From Phytophthora colocasiae (taxonomy: Eukaryota; Oomycota; Peronosporomycetes; Peronosporales; Peronosporaceae): a stretch of DNA of 64,000 nucleotides. The stretch lies in the NCBI GenBank assembly GCA_018806915.1, contig JAGKQI010000105.1, forward strand, positions 62,001-126,000, read 5' to 3'. Every line of letters begins with the position of its first letter. Position 1 is the first letter of the stretch. The position numbers and the translations under genes are program-made. This document shows positions 9,796-20,235 of this stretch, piece by piece. The notes beneath the pieces are model-generated. The model had not been told where the DNA came from and searched no databases. It saw only the letters and a list, made by a program, of their open reading frames with translations.

Positions 9796-12700
9796 ATGCA
9801 CTCCCCAACTCACGATGACGCACTGGACCTGTGGGTCTGCGCCAGAACGCCCGAAGCGGTACTGTTACTAGCCCAGCTACTACAGGACGGAGTGCCCCCG
9901 GATGACCGAAATGACTACGGAGAAACGGCACTGCACATAGCGGCATCGCGAGGCAACGACGAGGCGGTCGCTCTACTGCTTCGCTACGGAGCGGGACTAT
10001 TGGCCGCAGACTGGGTGCGTAGAGAACTTTGTACAGCCTTGTCAAACGATGGGTGACTGAACTGTTCTTCGTGGGGTGGAATGCAGGAGTCTGGCTGGAC
10101 GCCATTGCACCGCAGTTTGTACCACCAGCATTTATCTAGTACGTGTATTCGGGCAGTCGATTGATAGGAGCCTCTTTAGCTCGTGAGTCTTGTATACGTC
10201 ACTAACCTGCTTGCTCTCCCTCCAAAGCATCGCTCCTGCTTCTGCGCCACGCCCAGATTCGCTTCGGTAAGAACTTCTTGCGCAAATATTTGCACGAAGC
10301 ACGAGACAATGCCCACCAGAGCCCCATGCAACTCCTTTCTACGAGACTGCAACGCGATCATAAGTTCCAGGAAGCATTCGCCAGTCAGGCAAACGCGCGT
10401 GATGGCGGCCTAGTGTACACCTTCGGAAAACGAGATTACCAGGTGCTGCAGTGTATCTTGTTTGATAAATGCTGGAGCGAGCTGTTGACCGTTGCTGATT
10501 TTATGCTTTTCAGTTAGGGTATCACTTGCCAAATGCGGATATGCAGGTGACACCGCGACTTGTGGAGCTCCCCACGAACTCTCCAATTGTTCAGCTAAGC
10601 GCCAGCAAGTATCATACCATTGCTCTTAATGCAGCGGGCCAGTGCTTTGTGTGGGGCTTCGGTAAGGGTGGTCGTCTGGGCACTGGCAACGAGTTCGAGT
10701 ACGTATGTAGATTTCCCCCTACAACGTATTGCATTGCTCACTTCTCTCTTAACTCTCATTTGGTAGTCGTATTGAACCCACACGAGTAGAGGCACTGGAG
10801 ACCACGCCTGTGAAGAAGGTGGCAGCGGGTGAAAATCATTCCATGGCACTCTCTCGAACCGGACAAGTTTTTACGTGGGGTTCCAACAGCTTCGGCCAGC
10901 TTGGGCATCCGGGAAAGTCGAGTTCATCTCAGAGCCGCCTCACACCTAAGCGAGTTGATGCCTTTCGCTTTCATGTTGTCGAAGATATTGCAGCGTCTGG
11001 GTGTCATTCCGCTGCAATTAACGCCGAAGACGGCGTAGCGTACACGTGGGGTAGCAACCGTCGAGGCCAGCTCGGTCGTAAAGAAGGCTGCGGAACCGAT
11101 CAAGTTGACGCTACCCCGCACAGCGTCGACGCTCTTCGTCCACGACACCCGATGTGTGTTGTCTACGGGATTACGATTCTGTGCGAGCAGAAAAGCTAGC
11201 ACTCTCGGATTGGCACACTTGTGTAGTGTTACGATGCACTCACAACGGCCGAGCTATTGGACAAGTGTGGCAATTCGGCTATGGTTCATACCGCCCAAGT
11301 CGCGTGAACTTTGCTGTCTCTACGAGTGTTGCTGGTGCCGTAATGTGTGATACGTGGGTTCCTACCTGTAAACAGCGCGGGGTCGATATTGTGGATGTCT
11401 CATGTGCTCAGAATCACTCTATCGCGTTGACAGCTAGCGGTTCTGTATTCACGTGGGGACACAATGTGCCTGCACTTTCGCACCCTTCGAACACCAATCT
11501 ACATGACCGACACACGACCCCTACAAGGAATAAAACATCCCCAACTCCATCACCCAGTGCTCCACAGAAGGTGTCGTTAACCAATTATGGCCCTGTGGCG
11601 AGTGTGTGCGCTTCTCAGGACCACTGCGCTGTTGTCACGCAGCAAGGCGACCTCGTGACGTGGGGGTGCGGCCAACAGGGTGTGTTGGGTCATGGACGCG
11701 GTAACACGTGGCAGCCGAGCCCAAAGCGTGTAATTGGCGTGAAGAAGGCCGTCGCAGTGGTAGCTGGGCATCAGCATACTGTAGTACTTGTTGCGCCCGT
11801 GCATCCTGATTTTAACTTCGTAGCAGACACCGCTGGTGAAGGAATGGTGCCCTCTTTAGTGGAACTAGTGGAGCGCAAGATCGCAGCGCATGTGGATGTG
11901 GCAAATTGCGTGCAAGTGTGGCATTACGCTGAGCGCTATGCTGCATTCCGGTTGCGGAGGTTTTGTGCCGAGTATATGCGTGGCAACTGGGATGCTGTGC
12001 TGGATGCTGTGGGAAAAGATCGCTTGGAGACGCTATTTGACATCATGCTGCCACCAATGGAGGGACCCGAGCTCGAGGAGAAAAACCGTGCTGTAGCTCA
12101 CGTTGACGTGATAGAGAAGCCTTTTAAGGAGAAGAAAGCTGCTAAGCAGTCGTCCGTGCCCAGGAAAACAAGTGAAGATGGCTCCATCCTGCCAGCAACT
12201 TCAGGTCCAAGTTCACTCGTAGAAAGCAAAGATGGTCTACTGGCGACAGGTTTTGAGAGCACTCCCGGTAAATTGTTCGAAACACCCAGCAAGTCCAATG
12301 GACGACGTAGGCACAAAAACAGTAAGTTTGTGCCGGTGAAATCCTTCGTGCTCAGCAAAAACGTGGAAATGCCCCGACCAGGCGATGATACGTGTAGTCC
12401 CTGGGGCTTAGATGCGACTGCTACACCCACAAATATGGAGAAGAAGAATTCTCCAGCGGCCCAACTCAAGTTCGCTCCCGCGTCATCCGCCCCTGCAACA
12501 CCAAAGTTCTCTGCAGCCTTTCCCCTGCCAGAGTCTTCTCTTCGCAAGGGTAGCCTGGATGACACTGCTCCGAGGAAACGCAAACCCAGCATCGGCAATC
12601 ACTTGTCGGTTAGCCCGCGATTCTCATTTTCACCTCTCCAGGTGTCAAGCAAGTATGTGCTGGGTTACGACGGTGTCGAGCACGAACAAGTGACGGCGTT

Positions 12701-13469
12701 CTCACTTGACGCATTTCTTAAACAACCTGCGCGTCGTGGAAATCGTGGGAAGGGCCCTCCACCCCCAGAGTCAACGTGGAAGAACCCGTCGCTGGACCTG
12801 GAAACCGAGGAAAAACCTCAACCAAAGACACTGAAGGAGATCCAGGAAGAGGAGGAAGCCGCTGCAAAGCGCGAGCGTGAAGCCAAGACGCGGCTTGGCA
12901 GTGCTGTGGCCCCAGCACAGCGATCACAGTCGACGGTAAACAGTTGGGGGCTCTTCCGCTCTCCAGATCACGTCTCACTGGCTGATGTGCAAAGGCTGCA
13001 GGAGGAACAAGCGTTCCTGGAGCAACAGCACCAGATCCTGGCTGAGATCGAGCGGGAGCAAGCAGCCAAGGCTCGAGCGACACCACAAATTGCTCGCCGT
13101 GGGTCCAGCGATGCAAAGCGATCAAAGACAAAGGATACTACTGCACGTAGTAGTAAACGACCTGTAAATAACAGACAAGGACGGAAGGCGGGGGCCAATG
13201 CTAATGCAGGGAGTGAAGCCGACAGCACTGCTGGCAACAGTCAGTGCAAGCAAAACAAGCAAAAGAAGGCGAAGGAGCGCAAGGCCGCAAGAAAAGCTGG
13301 TGGCGAGACATTCGCGTCGGCCAGGGGGAGCGCTGAAGTGCAGGCCGCTCCAATTGTGAGCCACAAGAAGAAAAGCGGTACACGTTCTAGTGAATCGAAG
13401 GAAGACAAGACAGCGCCAGCAAAGCCATCCCGAAGCGGAAGGCCAAACGCAAGGAAGACTTTGCATTGA
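9796..13469 (+). CDS. Ankyrin-RCC1 repeat protein (IBTK-like)
   Basis: Exons: 9796-10014, 10087-10138, 10228-10442, 10514-10698, 10767 onward to 13469. The N-terminus has two ankyrin repeats (YGETALHIAASRGND; GWTPLHRSLYHQ). At least five RCC1 blades follow, seen as repeated WG-GxxGQLG-like motifs (VWGFGKGGRLG, TWGSNSFGQLG, TWGSNRRGQLG, WQFGYGSYRPS, TWGCGQQGVLG). This ANK-RCC1 order matches the inhibitor of Bruton's tyrosine kinase family. A BACK-like helical segment follows but no clear BTB domain was seen. The C-terminal 450 residues are Ser/Pro-rich, then Lys-rich with a coiled coil. The frame changes near 11140-11190, and either a very short intron or a one-base indel is needed to join the halves. 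Role is inferred only: scaffold or ubiquitin-ligase adaptor. Confidence 0.75.
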
Positions 13470-13946
13470 ACACTTCAAGCAAAGATTGAGGATTGTGATT
13501 GGCTGAATGTAGTATCGATACTTTTATATGCAGCAACTTCAATATCATGTCAATACTGAAACCAAGTCTCTTACCAGTTCTCCATTGACCTGTCCTAGCA
13601 AGTCCTAGCAAGAGATGCTAAATGTATAGAAGTCCTTGCATCGACATCTGATGGCGATGATCGTAGAAGCTCTGAGTCGGCGCGGATGAAATACCTGCGC
13701 TTTCTTATAACTTTTACAAAACACCAGCACATAGTAAGTCAAAAGATGTTGGCCTCTCATAGTCAATCACATGTGTTGCATTTTTTCGCTCGAAGAACTT
13801 GTCTTTGTTAGGCACGCTTGAACGTCTATCGGTAGTCTTAAGCTCTTTCCGTGGACACTAATCAACTCGAGCCGCAGAACTCAACCTCTTCCAGCATCAT
13901 TGAGCTCTCACCAGACTTCGAGGAGCTCAATCCTTGGCAGTGGGAT
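13470..13946. other. Intergenic, no gene seen
   Basis: Gap between the RCC1 gene and the PP2C locus. The phosphatase frame has an in-frame stop at 13839, so its start cannot lie further upstream without another exon. A short ATG frame at 13746 ends at a stop after about 20 codons. I recognise no promoter element with confidence. Confidence 0.5.
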
Positions 13947-15647
13947 ATGTCTATGCTTAGCTGCTCTCGCCGACACCGGTTTCTTCTTCGCAGCGCCCGT
14001 CGAGCCGTTGCCCTTCGCCGCAATCACGAGCAGAACCGTCAGATCCAACAGCATCTTCATCGCGGAGCCAAGAGCGCTCTTATGTTTGCCACTCCCACCA
14101 CCCCGAGCGTCGCCGTTGCGCTCGCACATCAGGCCCAGTCCACGCAGTCGCTCGCCAAGACGACAGCTATCCGTTCGGCTAGCGCCACGCCCGACTCCAC
14201 GCCGTCAATGGGTGCAGTAGCTGCGGCAGCAGCTGCCGCCGCAGCTTCTTCAAACGAGGAGAGCGCTAGCGCTACAGCGGCGCTGACGTCTCCCCAGCTC
14301 ACTCAAACGACCAACACTCTAGTTACTTCATCTACTACAACGAAAGATGCGGTCACCAGAAGCGTTTCACTGGAGCAAACCCCGGATCGACCAGACAAGC
14401 CGCTGCCACAAGAATCCTCATGGAGTGCCATGCTCATCGCTCTTTTCGCCATGATTCAGCCGGAGTGGGCAAAAGAGAAACTGGATCTCGAGGAGATCGC
14501 GCTCGAAGAGATTTCCATTACGTCTGTGCCACCATAGGTCTCGGAAGTCCTTCCCAGCAGCGACACCGCGCTCTTTTGGCGCTATGATATGGACTCCTAT
14601 GCTGCAAATCGCAGAAATGAAGACAGATCGCAGTACGTGCTAGACTCCATCATGCGCCCAGGAAGATCTACCGAAACGCCTGTATTCTTCTGTGGGTGCT
14701 ATGACGGCCACGGCGGCGAAGAGGCCGTCTACTTTGTGCAGAAGAAACTATATGCTAATATCCGTACCCACCTCGAAGAGACGACGAACCTGTGGCCCAC
14801 TCCATCATTATGGGATTTAAGGATACCGAAGAAGAGTTCAAGCGCCGCAGTCGAATCAAGTTTGAACGTGGCTCGTGGTCATCGTGCTCAGTAGGTGCGT
14901 GTGCAGTAATGGCACTAGTCATCGACAAGAAATTGTACGTCGCAAGCTGCGGTGATTGCCGCGCCATCATGGCGTTCCGCGAGCCCGATGGCTCTCTCAG
15001 TGTAGAGCAGATCACCTTTGACCATTCGGCAAACGAGGAACGGGAGCAGCGGCGCCTGCGAGTGCTGTATCCAGAGGACTACGATATTGTGTGCGAGATT
15101 GGGCAGAAGAACTTTTACGTCAAGGGTCGACTTCAACCGACTCGCTCCATTGGAGACACTTACATGAAGGTGAAGGATGTTAATCGCTCCCCGATGCCGC
15201 GTGGTCTTCGCATTCGTGGCAGCTTCCGTAAACCTTACATTTCTGGTGAGCACTTGCCTTGTGTTGAGTCATTCATTCATGCAAAGAATACTGACATGCT
15301 GTTGCGCGTGGTTGATTCACTGTGCAGCCGTCCCTGACATTTTCCAGATTGACTTAAAGGATCGAAAGCCAGAGTTCGTCGTGCTTGGATCGGATGGGCT
15401 CTTCGGTGAATTAAAGAACGAGGAGATTGTGCAGCTTGTGGGGCAGTTCCGCGACCAAGGAGTGCAGAACGTGAGCCAATCGCTGCGTGAGGCGGTGCTT
15501 GAACGTATCGCCGACATCTACGGCACGACGTCTGCGGACTTGGAGAATGTGCTGCCAGGGAACCGGCGCGACTATCACGACGACATCACGATTGACGTGC
15601 TGCATTTCACCCCATCCAGCGCTGCAGCACAGGCGGAGGCAGCATGA
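13947..15647 (+). CDS. PP2C-type Ser/Thr phosphatase, reading frame interrupted
   Basis: Metal-dependent protein phosphatase: it has the core YDGHGG motif (about 14700), SCGDCRAI, a long insert, and DGLFG then a C-terminal DDIT motif (YHDDITIDV). The N-terminal 190 residues are low-complexity with an alanine run and come before a LFWRYDMDSYAANRRNEDRS segment, usual just before the PP2C core in oomycete proteins. Three problems are visible. A TAG at 14535-14537 lies in frame between the N-terminal region and the core; a weak 93-nt intron (14465-14557) would remove it. A one-base frame change is needed near 14765-14790. An ordinary intron spans 15246-15327. Start at ATG 13947 is the first in-frame ATG. 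It may be a pseudogene, carry sequence errors, or begin at ATG 14589. Confidence 0.7.
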
Positions 15648-15745
15648 GCACGTTAACGTTCGATGTCGATGCAGATCACGCCGATGTATTTATTGATACG
15701 AGTAGTGAATGAATGTGTACTTTATGATCTGTACATCGATTTTGA

Positions 15746-15783
15746 CCAATAGGAGGGGTGAATTTTCTCACCCTTCGACCAAT
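15746..15783 (+). promoter_or_regulatory. Paired CCAAT boxes around a short hairpin
   Basis: Two CCAAT boxes (15746-15750 and 15779-15783), 33 bp apart and each preceded by GA, flank the inverted repeat GGGTGA/TCACCC (15756-15773). They lie 70-110 bp before the next start codon, a plausible position for NF-Y binding. Confidence 0.4.
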
Positions 15784-15853
15784 CGGGTGGTTTGAACATT
15801 CAAAAAGAGGACTCGAAGGCGCGAAAGTTAACCTCGCAGAGCAGCTCCTTATT

Positions 15854-17220
15854 ATGATGGCGACTCCTTTCGCAGCCGCGCCGTCCGCCTCTCTGGTAGT
15901 CCGACGCGAGAAACGGAGGCCTCGCAAAGCCACCGGTCCAAGGTGAGCTCTCCCTCGCCCTTCCACGTGATATTTAGCGTCCGAATGTGACGACTAATTG
16001 CTCTTGTTGTGTACAACAGTGCGGGGCGGAGACCTCGTCGAGGCTTCAAGTTCAGCGACAAGAAAGACGAAGATTCAAACCAGGGCCCTGCAGAAGCCAC
16101 GCCCGTTGGAAAGAGAAAACCTGGAACGCCCGCCAAGGATAATACGTTTGTATTTCGTGTGCGGAAGGATGACGAGAAGGATGTGGGGAAGCAGCATGTC
16201 GTAGATGCGGCGTCCGCGTCCGCAGCGCTTCGAGCCAAGCAAGAGAAGGCAGCGCGAGCTGAAATGCGTCGATTAGTCCGGCAGAAAAAGCGTGAGGAGG
16301 CAACACGAGAGGCGCTGAACGAGGAAGAGATGAAGCACAAAAAGCTGTCGGTTGACCAGGTCTCACTCTATCACATGGTGCAGCGGCAAACCAAGCGCGA
16401 GCTCCGCAAAGTGCGAAAGGAGTTTCTCACTTCCACAGCTCGGAGGGACATTATGCAACTCAGCGAGACGAGCTTGCAGGCCATGAAGCAGGAGCTGATT
16501 TCTTTCATGGGGAAACACCCACCTGGCAACGTCGCAGTATGTTTCTGTTCTTGTTGTGAACTGCCAGTCAATTAACATTACTTGCTTGTGCAGATTAAAG
16601 TAGCCAACCCAGAAAATGCCCGAATGCGTGCATCGATCGAGTCCCACAAGCAGCGGATTAAAAGGTACGACTGCGTTTGCATTGATGCTGCTTCACAAGA
16701 CCTGATGTTAATCTAATAATTTTTCTGCGCAGTGTGGAGGACGAAGAAAGTAAATGGCTAGAGATGAAATCGACGCTCGAGGCTGATAGATCATCCGCCG
16801 TAAGCGAACATGCAAAAGACAACAGCAGCATTGACGACCCCCAGGACGGAGTCGACACAATAGAGGAAAACGACCAGCCGGAGGTGCTTCCGTGTGAGCT
16901 TAAGGTCACGGAGGGCGTTGGGGCCCTTCAGCGCTCTGCCCTGCAGCAATTGGGGTCTACCACAGAGCAGGTATGTTGTAGATTTATGGGACGCCGGCAT
17001 GATTGTCAACTAACCGGCGTGGTTTTACTTGATTCCCTAGCTGACGCTTCTTGACAAGTCAATGCTTACCGTGAATCGGTTGATCGTGGAGGCTGAGATG
17101 AAGAAAGCGCAGCTTTTCGATGCGTACCACGACAGCGCATTCAAGGGATACGGGAATATGTCACAGCCTAAGGAAAGTCTTCGTGCGCTGCTCAACCTCC
17201 CGGCGAGAGGTGGCGTGTAG
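15854..17220 (+). CDS. Hypothetical nuclear-type coiled-coil protein
   Basis: Five exons join in frame: 15854-15942, 16020-16536, 16594-16664, 16733-16970 and 17041-17220, giving about 364 aa. I chose ATG 15854; ATG 15857 follows at once. The N-terminus is Arg/Lys/Pro-rich with RRPRRGFKFSDKK, like a nuclear localisation signal. A long charged coiled coil (about residues 95-215) follows, then an acidic linker, then a helical C-terminus (LTLLDKSMLTVNRLIVEAEMKK). I do not recognise the family. The layout resembles kinetochore or chromatin scaffold subunits, but that is only an impression. Four short introns make it one of the most intron-rich genes here. Confidence 0.7.
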
Positions 17221-17693
17221 TACCGAATTTTGTCCTTATAATGCTACTAATTTTTAAATGCATTTGACTTGGGTTCACTAAACAATGTAATCCTGGATGG
17301 ATCACTCGAACCCCTTCTCTAACGACATAACGAAGATGGTAAAACTCAATTGGCGACACATGACAACGCCCTAAAAACACCAAAATTGTACGAATTACAC
17401 TCAATTTATATCACCAACACTAATATCAGTTGGTAAGCACCCACGCATCAACGAACAACACTTTTGAATCAGGCACTGCCACAGCCAATCATCCTACACA
17501 GCACTGTTCAACGAGTCATCCACACCTTCTAAATTATTAGCCAGTCAGATTGTTTAAATTTCACTTTTTTAGCGAATGAAAGGTGCCGATAGCGACCCAA
17601 ACATGGATAGAAAGCAGCTCGTTTACACCACTTTAGCTTCTCGCCCAACCAACACATACGCCTCGCTACAATCTACGCCACCCCACCGCAACG
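17221..17693. other. Intergenic AT-rich sequence, no gene seen
   Basis: AT-rich sequence between the coiled-coil gene and the MULE remnant. The right part probably belongs to the element's terminal region, but I could not define terminal inverted repeats. Confidence 0.4.
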
Positions 17694-18884
17694 ATGCCTC
17701 GCACCAAGATCGCTTGGGCCTTTGTAGCTAAAGACCTCTCCATCTACGACAGCAACATGCTGCTGGAATCGTTCAAGGACTACGTTGTGCACAAAAGCGA
17801 TCTAATCTCGTGCTCGCGGTACTCCGCGGCAAACCAGCACGTTTCGCCTCTTCGGTCTCCCCGCGAGGCGCGTTTGACCGAGGAAATGAAGGCTTTTGCC
17901 CGAGACATGTGCACCAACAACCTCAAACCTATAAATATCTACAACGGATCGTGAGGCGCTTCCAAGTTGCGACGGCTGCAATGCCGAAGTTGACGACCGT
18001 GCAGCGTTTCGTGCAGCGCTACCGCCGAGGTCATCTCGGTGGGAGCGATTACCACGATGATGTCGTGGAAGATCCGGGAGCACGCATACCGCGGAGAAGA
18101 AGAACCAGGGGTCCTTTCATGTTTACGTGGCGCTCTAATTCTAATGAGGAAGCAATTGTTGGCCGTGGTTCTGACGCACCTTTGCTGTCGGACTGTCCTC
18201 GAAGCTCCTCCTACGTCGACTTGACCGCGATCCGGCAACCACCTACAAGTTGAGCCAGGTGGAATATCCGGTTATGGTTGTGGGCTTCTCCGACTGTATA
18301 AGCTCCTTTCACCTAGTGGCGTTTTTCATTCTCTCTCAGCAAACTGAGCATCATTTTGCTGAGGCGCTCACTATGCTCCGTCGAATGTATACACTGGCGG
18401 CAAACAAACAGCTCTCGGTTCGCTACATCATGGCTGATGCGGACAAAGCTCAGCGTAATGCGGTGGAATCAGTGCTCGGCGCGGATAACGAACTCGCCAA
18501 TTTGATGTGCTACTTTCACGTAGCTGCCAACGTCTACAAACATACCTGCGGTATCCTTATAGCACCTGCCGCTCAAAGTTGCTCGAGATATTGCGGATAT
18601 GCACTATGCTACATCGAAGGCTGGGTTGTAGCTTACTAATACCAGCAACGGGTTGGCAAGTTGATGTTGTTGGGCAAACGTGCTGCCGCCGTGTGTTTCT
18701 GAAAGTTGGCTGCTGTGTCCACCTCATATACGGGCTGTCCGTGCGGGACCAGCTTGACCTCTGCGGTCGCGCACGCCTCGTGTACCGCGTCCGTAACCGA
18801 GCTCCCCGTGAACGCAGCGAGAAACAAGCTGCTGGACGACCTGCAAACAATTGGAGTGCAATAGAGTTAATGTTGAAGCAATAG
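17694..18884 (+). pseudogene. Degenerate MULE (MuDR-like) transposase
   Basis: Pieces of one transposase lie in order in changing frames: an N-terminal piece (17694-17954), a middle piece (17900-18110), then the clearest part at 18250-18540. There FHLVAFFILSQQTEHHFAEAL, an ADADKAQRNAV segment and a CYFHV motif match the pattern of the MULE transposase domain (DDE-type catalytic core with the C-x-x-H end). After 18560 the frame breaks again. At least three frame changes make it non-functional. No terminal inverted repeats or target duplication were identified by eye. Confidence 0.6.
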
Positions 18885-19947
18885 CCTGCAAGTAGCTAGT
18901 CAATATAATCCAGACAATTGCTTACATTACATGTTTGTGCTGCCCCCACCCACCCACCCACCCACCGACCGCCACCGATGCGGCTTGAGCCTGGTATTCG
19001 CCGGCAACAACCTCCTACCACCGCGTTTTACAGCTGACCTCGAGCGATGATCACACCTTGGCTGTTTGTAGCCGCTCGTAACGTCTTTCTACTGTGCTAT
19101 ATCTGCTACCAGCAGAGTGCAGTATACACGGGCAGCATTCTGGCCGCCCTTTCGGGCCCCTTTCATCATCACCAACTTGGATTTGCAGAGGTAACTGGAT
19201 ACGCGCACCGAGCTGACATCAATAGCAAGCGAAAGGGTCCACCCGTGAAGCTGTTTGACCCGTGTAGCGTCTGTAAGAGCCGCGACGTCGGCGCGCATGC
19301 CTTGCCGCGTAGAGGCCAGGATTCCAAATGTGTGGCACACCCACACTCGACTTCGGCTAGGTGCGATTGATCAAATCTGAGTGGAATTATGTATTTGCTG
19401 GTGCTGGATTCACAATTGAATGGTGTTTTTCGTATTTTGTCGCGACACATCAGTGGTGCCTAGTTCCAGATGCCGCACCAGATGCGGATAGCGCGAATGC
19501 ACAATGCGCAGTAGCCATGCCTGGATTCTGCGTTTGTACGTGCGCTCCCCCCCCAAAAAAATCGTTTAGCCGATACAGGGAGGAATCGTCATGGAGGGTA
19601 GCATGAAGTTACTACGACACCACGCGAAACGAAGTGAAAGAGACCTGCCATGGAGTGGTAAAATGTGAAACGTCGTGTTAAATATGACATCTACGGCAAC
19701 ATTATTGCTGCCAGCCCACGCCGTCTAGACAATTCCGGTACGGTTCGGTGAGGCTTAAATACTGGCTGTATCATCTAAATCTACATGGACCAGCGCACCC
19801 TTCGACCGAGTGCGTCAACGGTCGTTTTGGCTGCCTTCCGATGTAGCGGACACATTACTGGCCTCGACCCTGCTGTCGCTGCCACCGCTGCTGCTGCGGT
19901 GTCTGTTGTTTTTGCCGTAAGTTTTACCTTCGCTAAAGCAGCACAGT
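18885..19947. other. Gene-free repeat-rich stretch with (CCCA)n microsatellite
   Basis: No supported gene. A CCCA-type simple repeat lies at about 18945-18967 and a short C/A run near 19548-19560. Open frames here are short, overlapping and unconvincing. Confidence 0.4.
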
Positions 19948-20235
19948 TCACCGCATCTTGGCACTGAAAGAGAAAACCTCGTTCTCCTGGATCGTGCCGA
20001 GGCGTCCGAAGTGTGTTTTGCGACTGCTGACCCATCGGTTCGTAGCGCGTGGCGCGTGCATCGGGAGTACGCTGGCGCCGAGGTCGTCCTTGTCCAGGTC
20101 GTCCCATCCACGGGCTAGCTTGTATACGAGCACGAGCAGTACAGACACCACAAACACCGTGCCGGCCAGCACCATCATCTCCATTTCGTTCACGTCGCGT
20201 CCGAAGGCGTTCGAGCTGCCGAATACGACAATCAT
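19948..20235 (-). CDS. Possible small single-pass membrane protein
   Basis: A 95-aa minus-strand ORF from ATG 20235. After a short polar N-terminus it has one strong hydrophobic segment (MEMMVLAGTVFVVSVLLVLVY, about residues 19-39), followed by KLARGWDDLDKDD and a polar tail. This looks like a genuine transmembrane protein, not random translation, although other frames across the same bases are also open. The upstream extension to 20286 would need a GTG start. I recognise no family. It lies in a repeat-rich region, so it may be transposon cargo or spurious. Confidence 0.4.
   Translation of the reverse strand: MIVVFGSSNAFGRDVNEMEMMVLAGTVFVVSVLLVLVYKLARGWDDLDKDDLGASVLPMHAPRATNRWVSSRKTHFGRLGTIQENEVFSFSAKMR

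Noticed and set aside
9650..10105. N-terminal extension of the minus-strand hypothetical gene
   Set aside because: This part is antisense to the first ankyrin exon and its upstream spacer. The composition is Arg/Leu/Pro-rich without domain features, and in-frame ATGs nearer 9649 give a simpler start.
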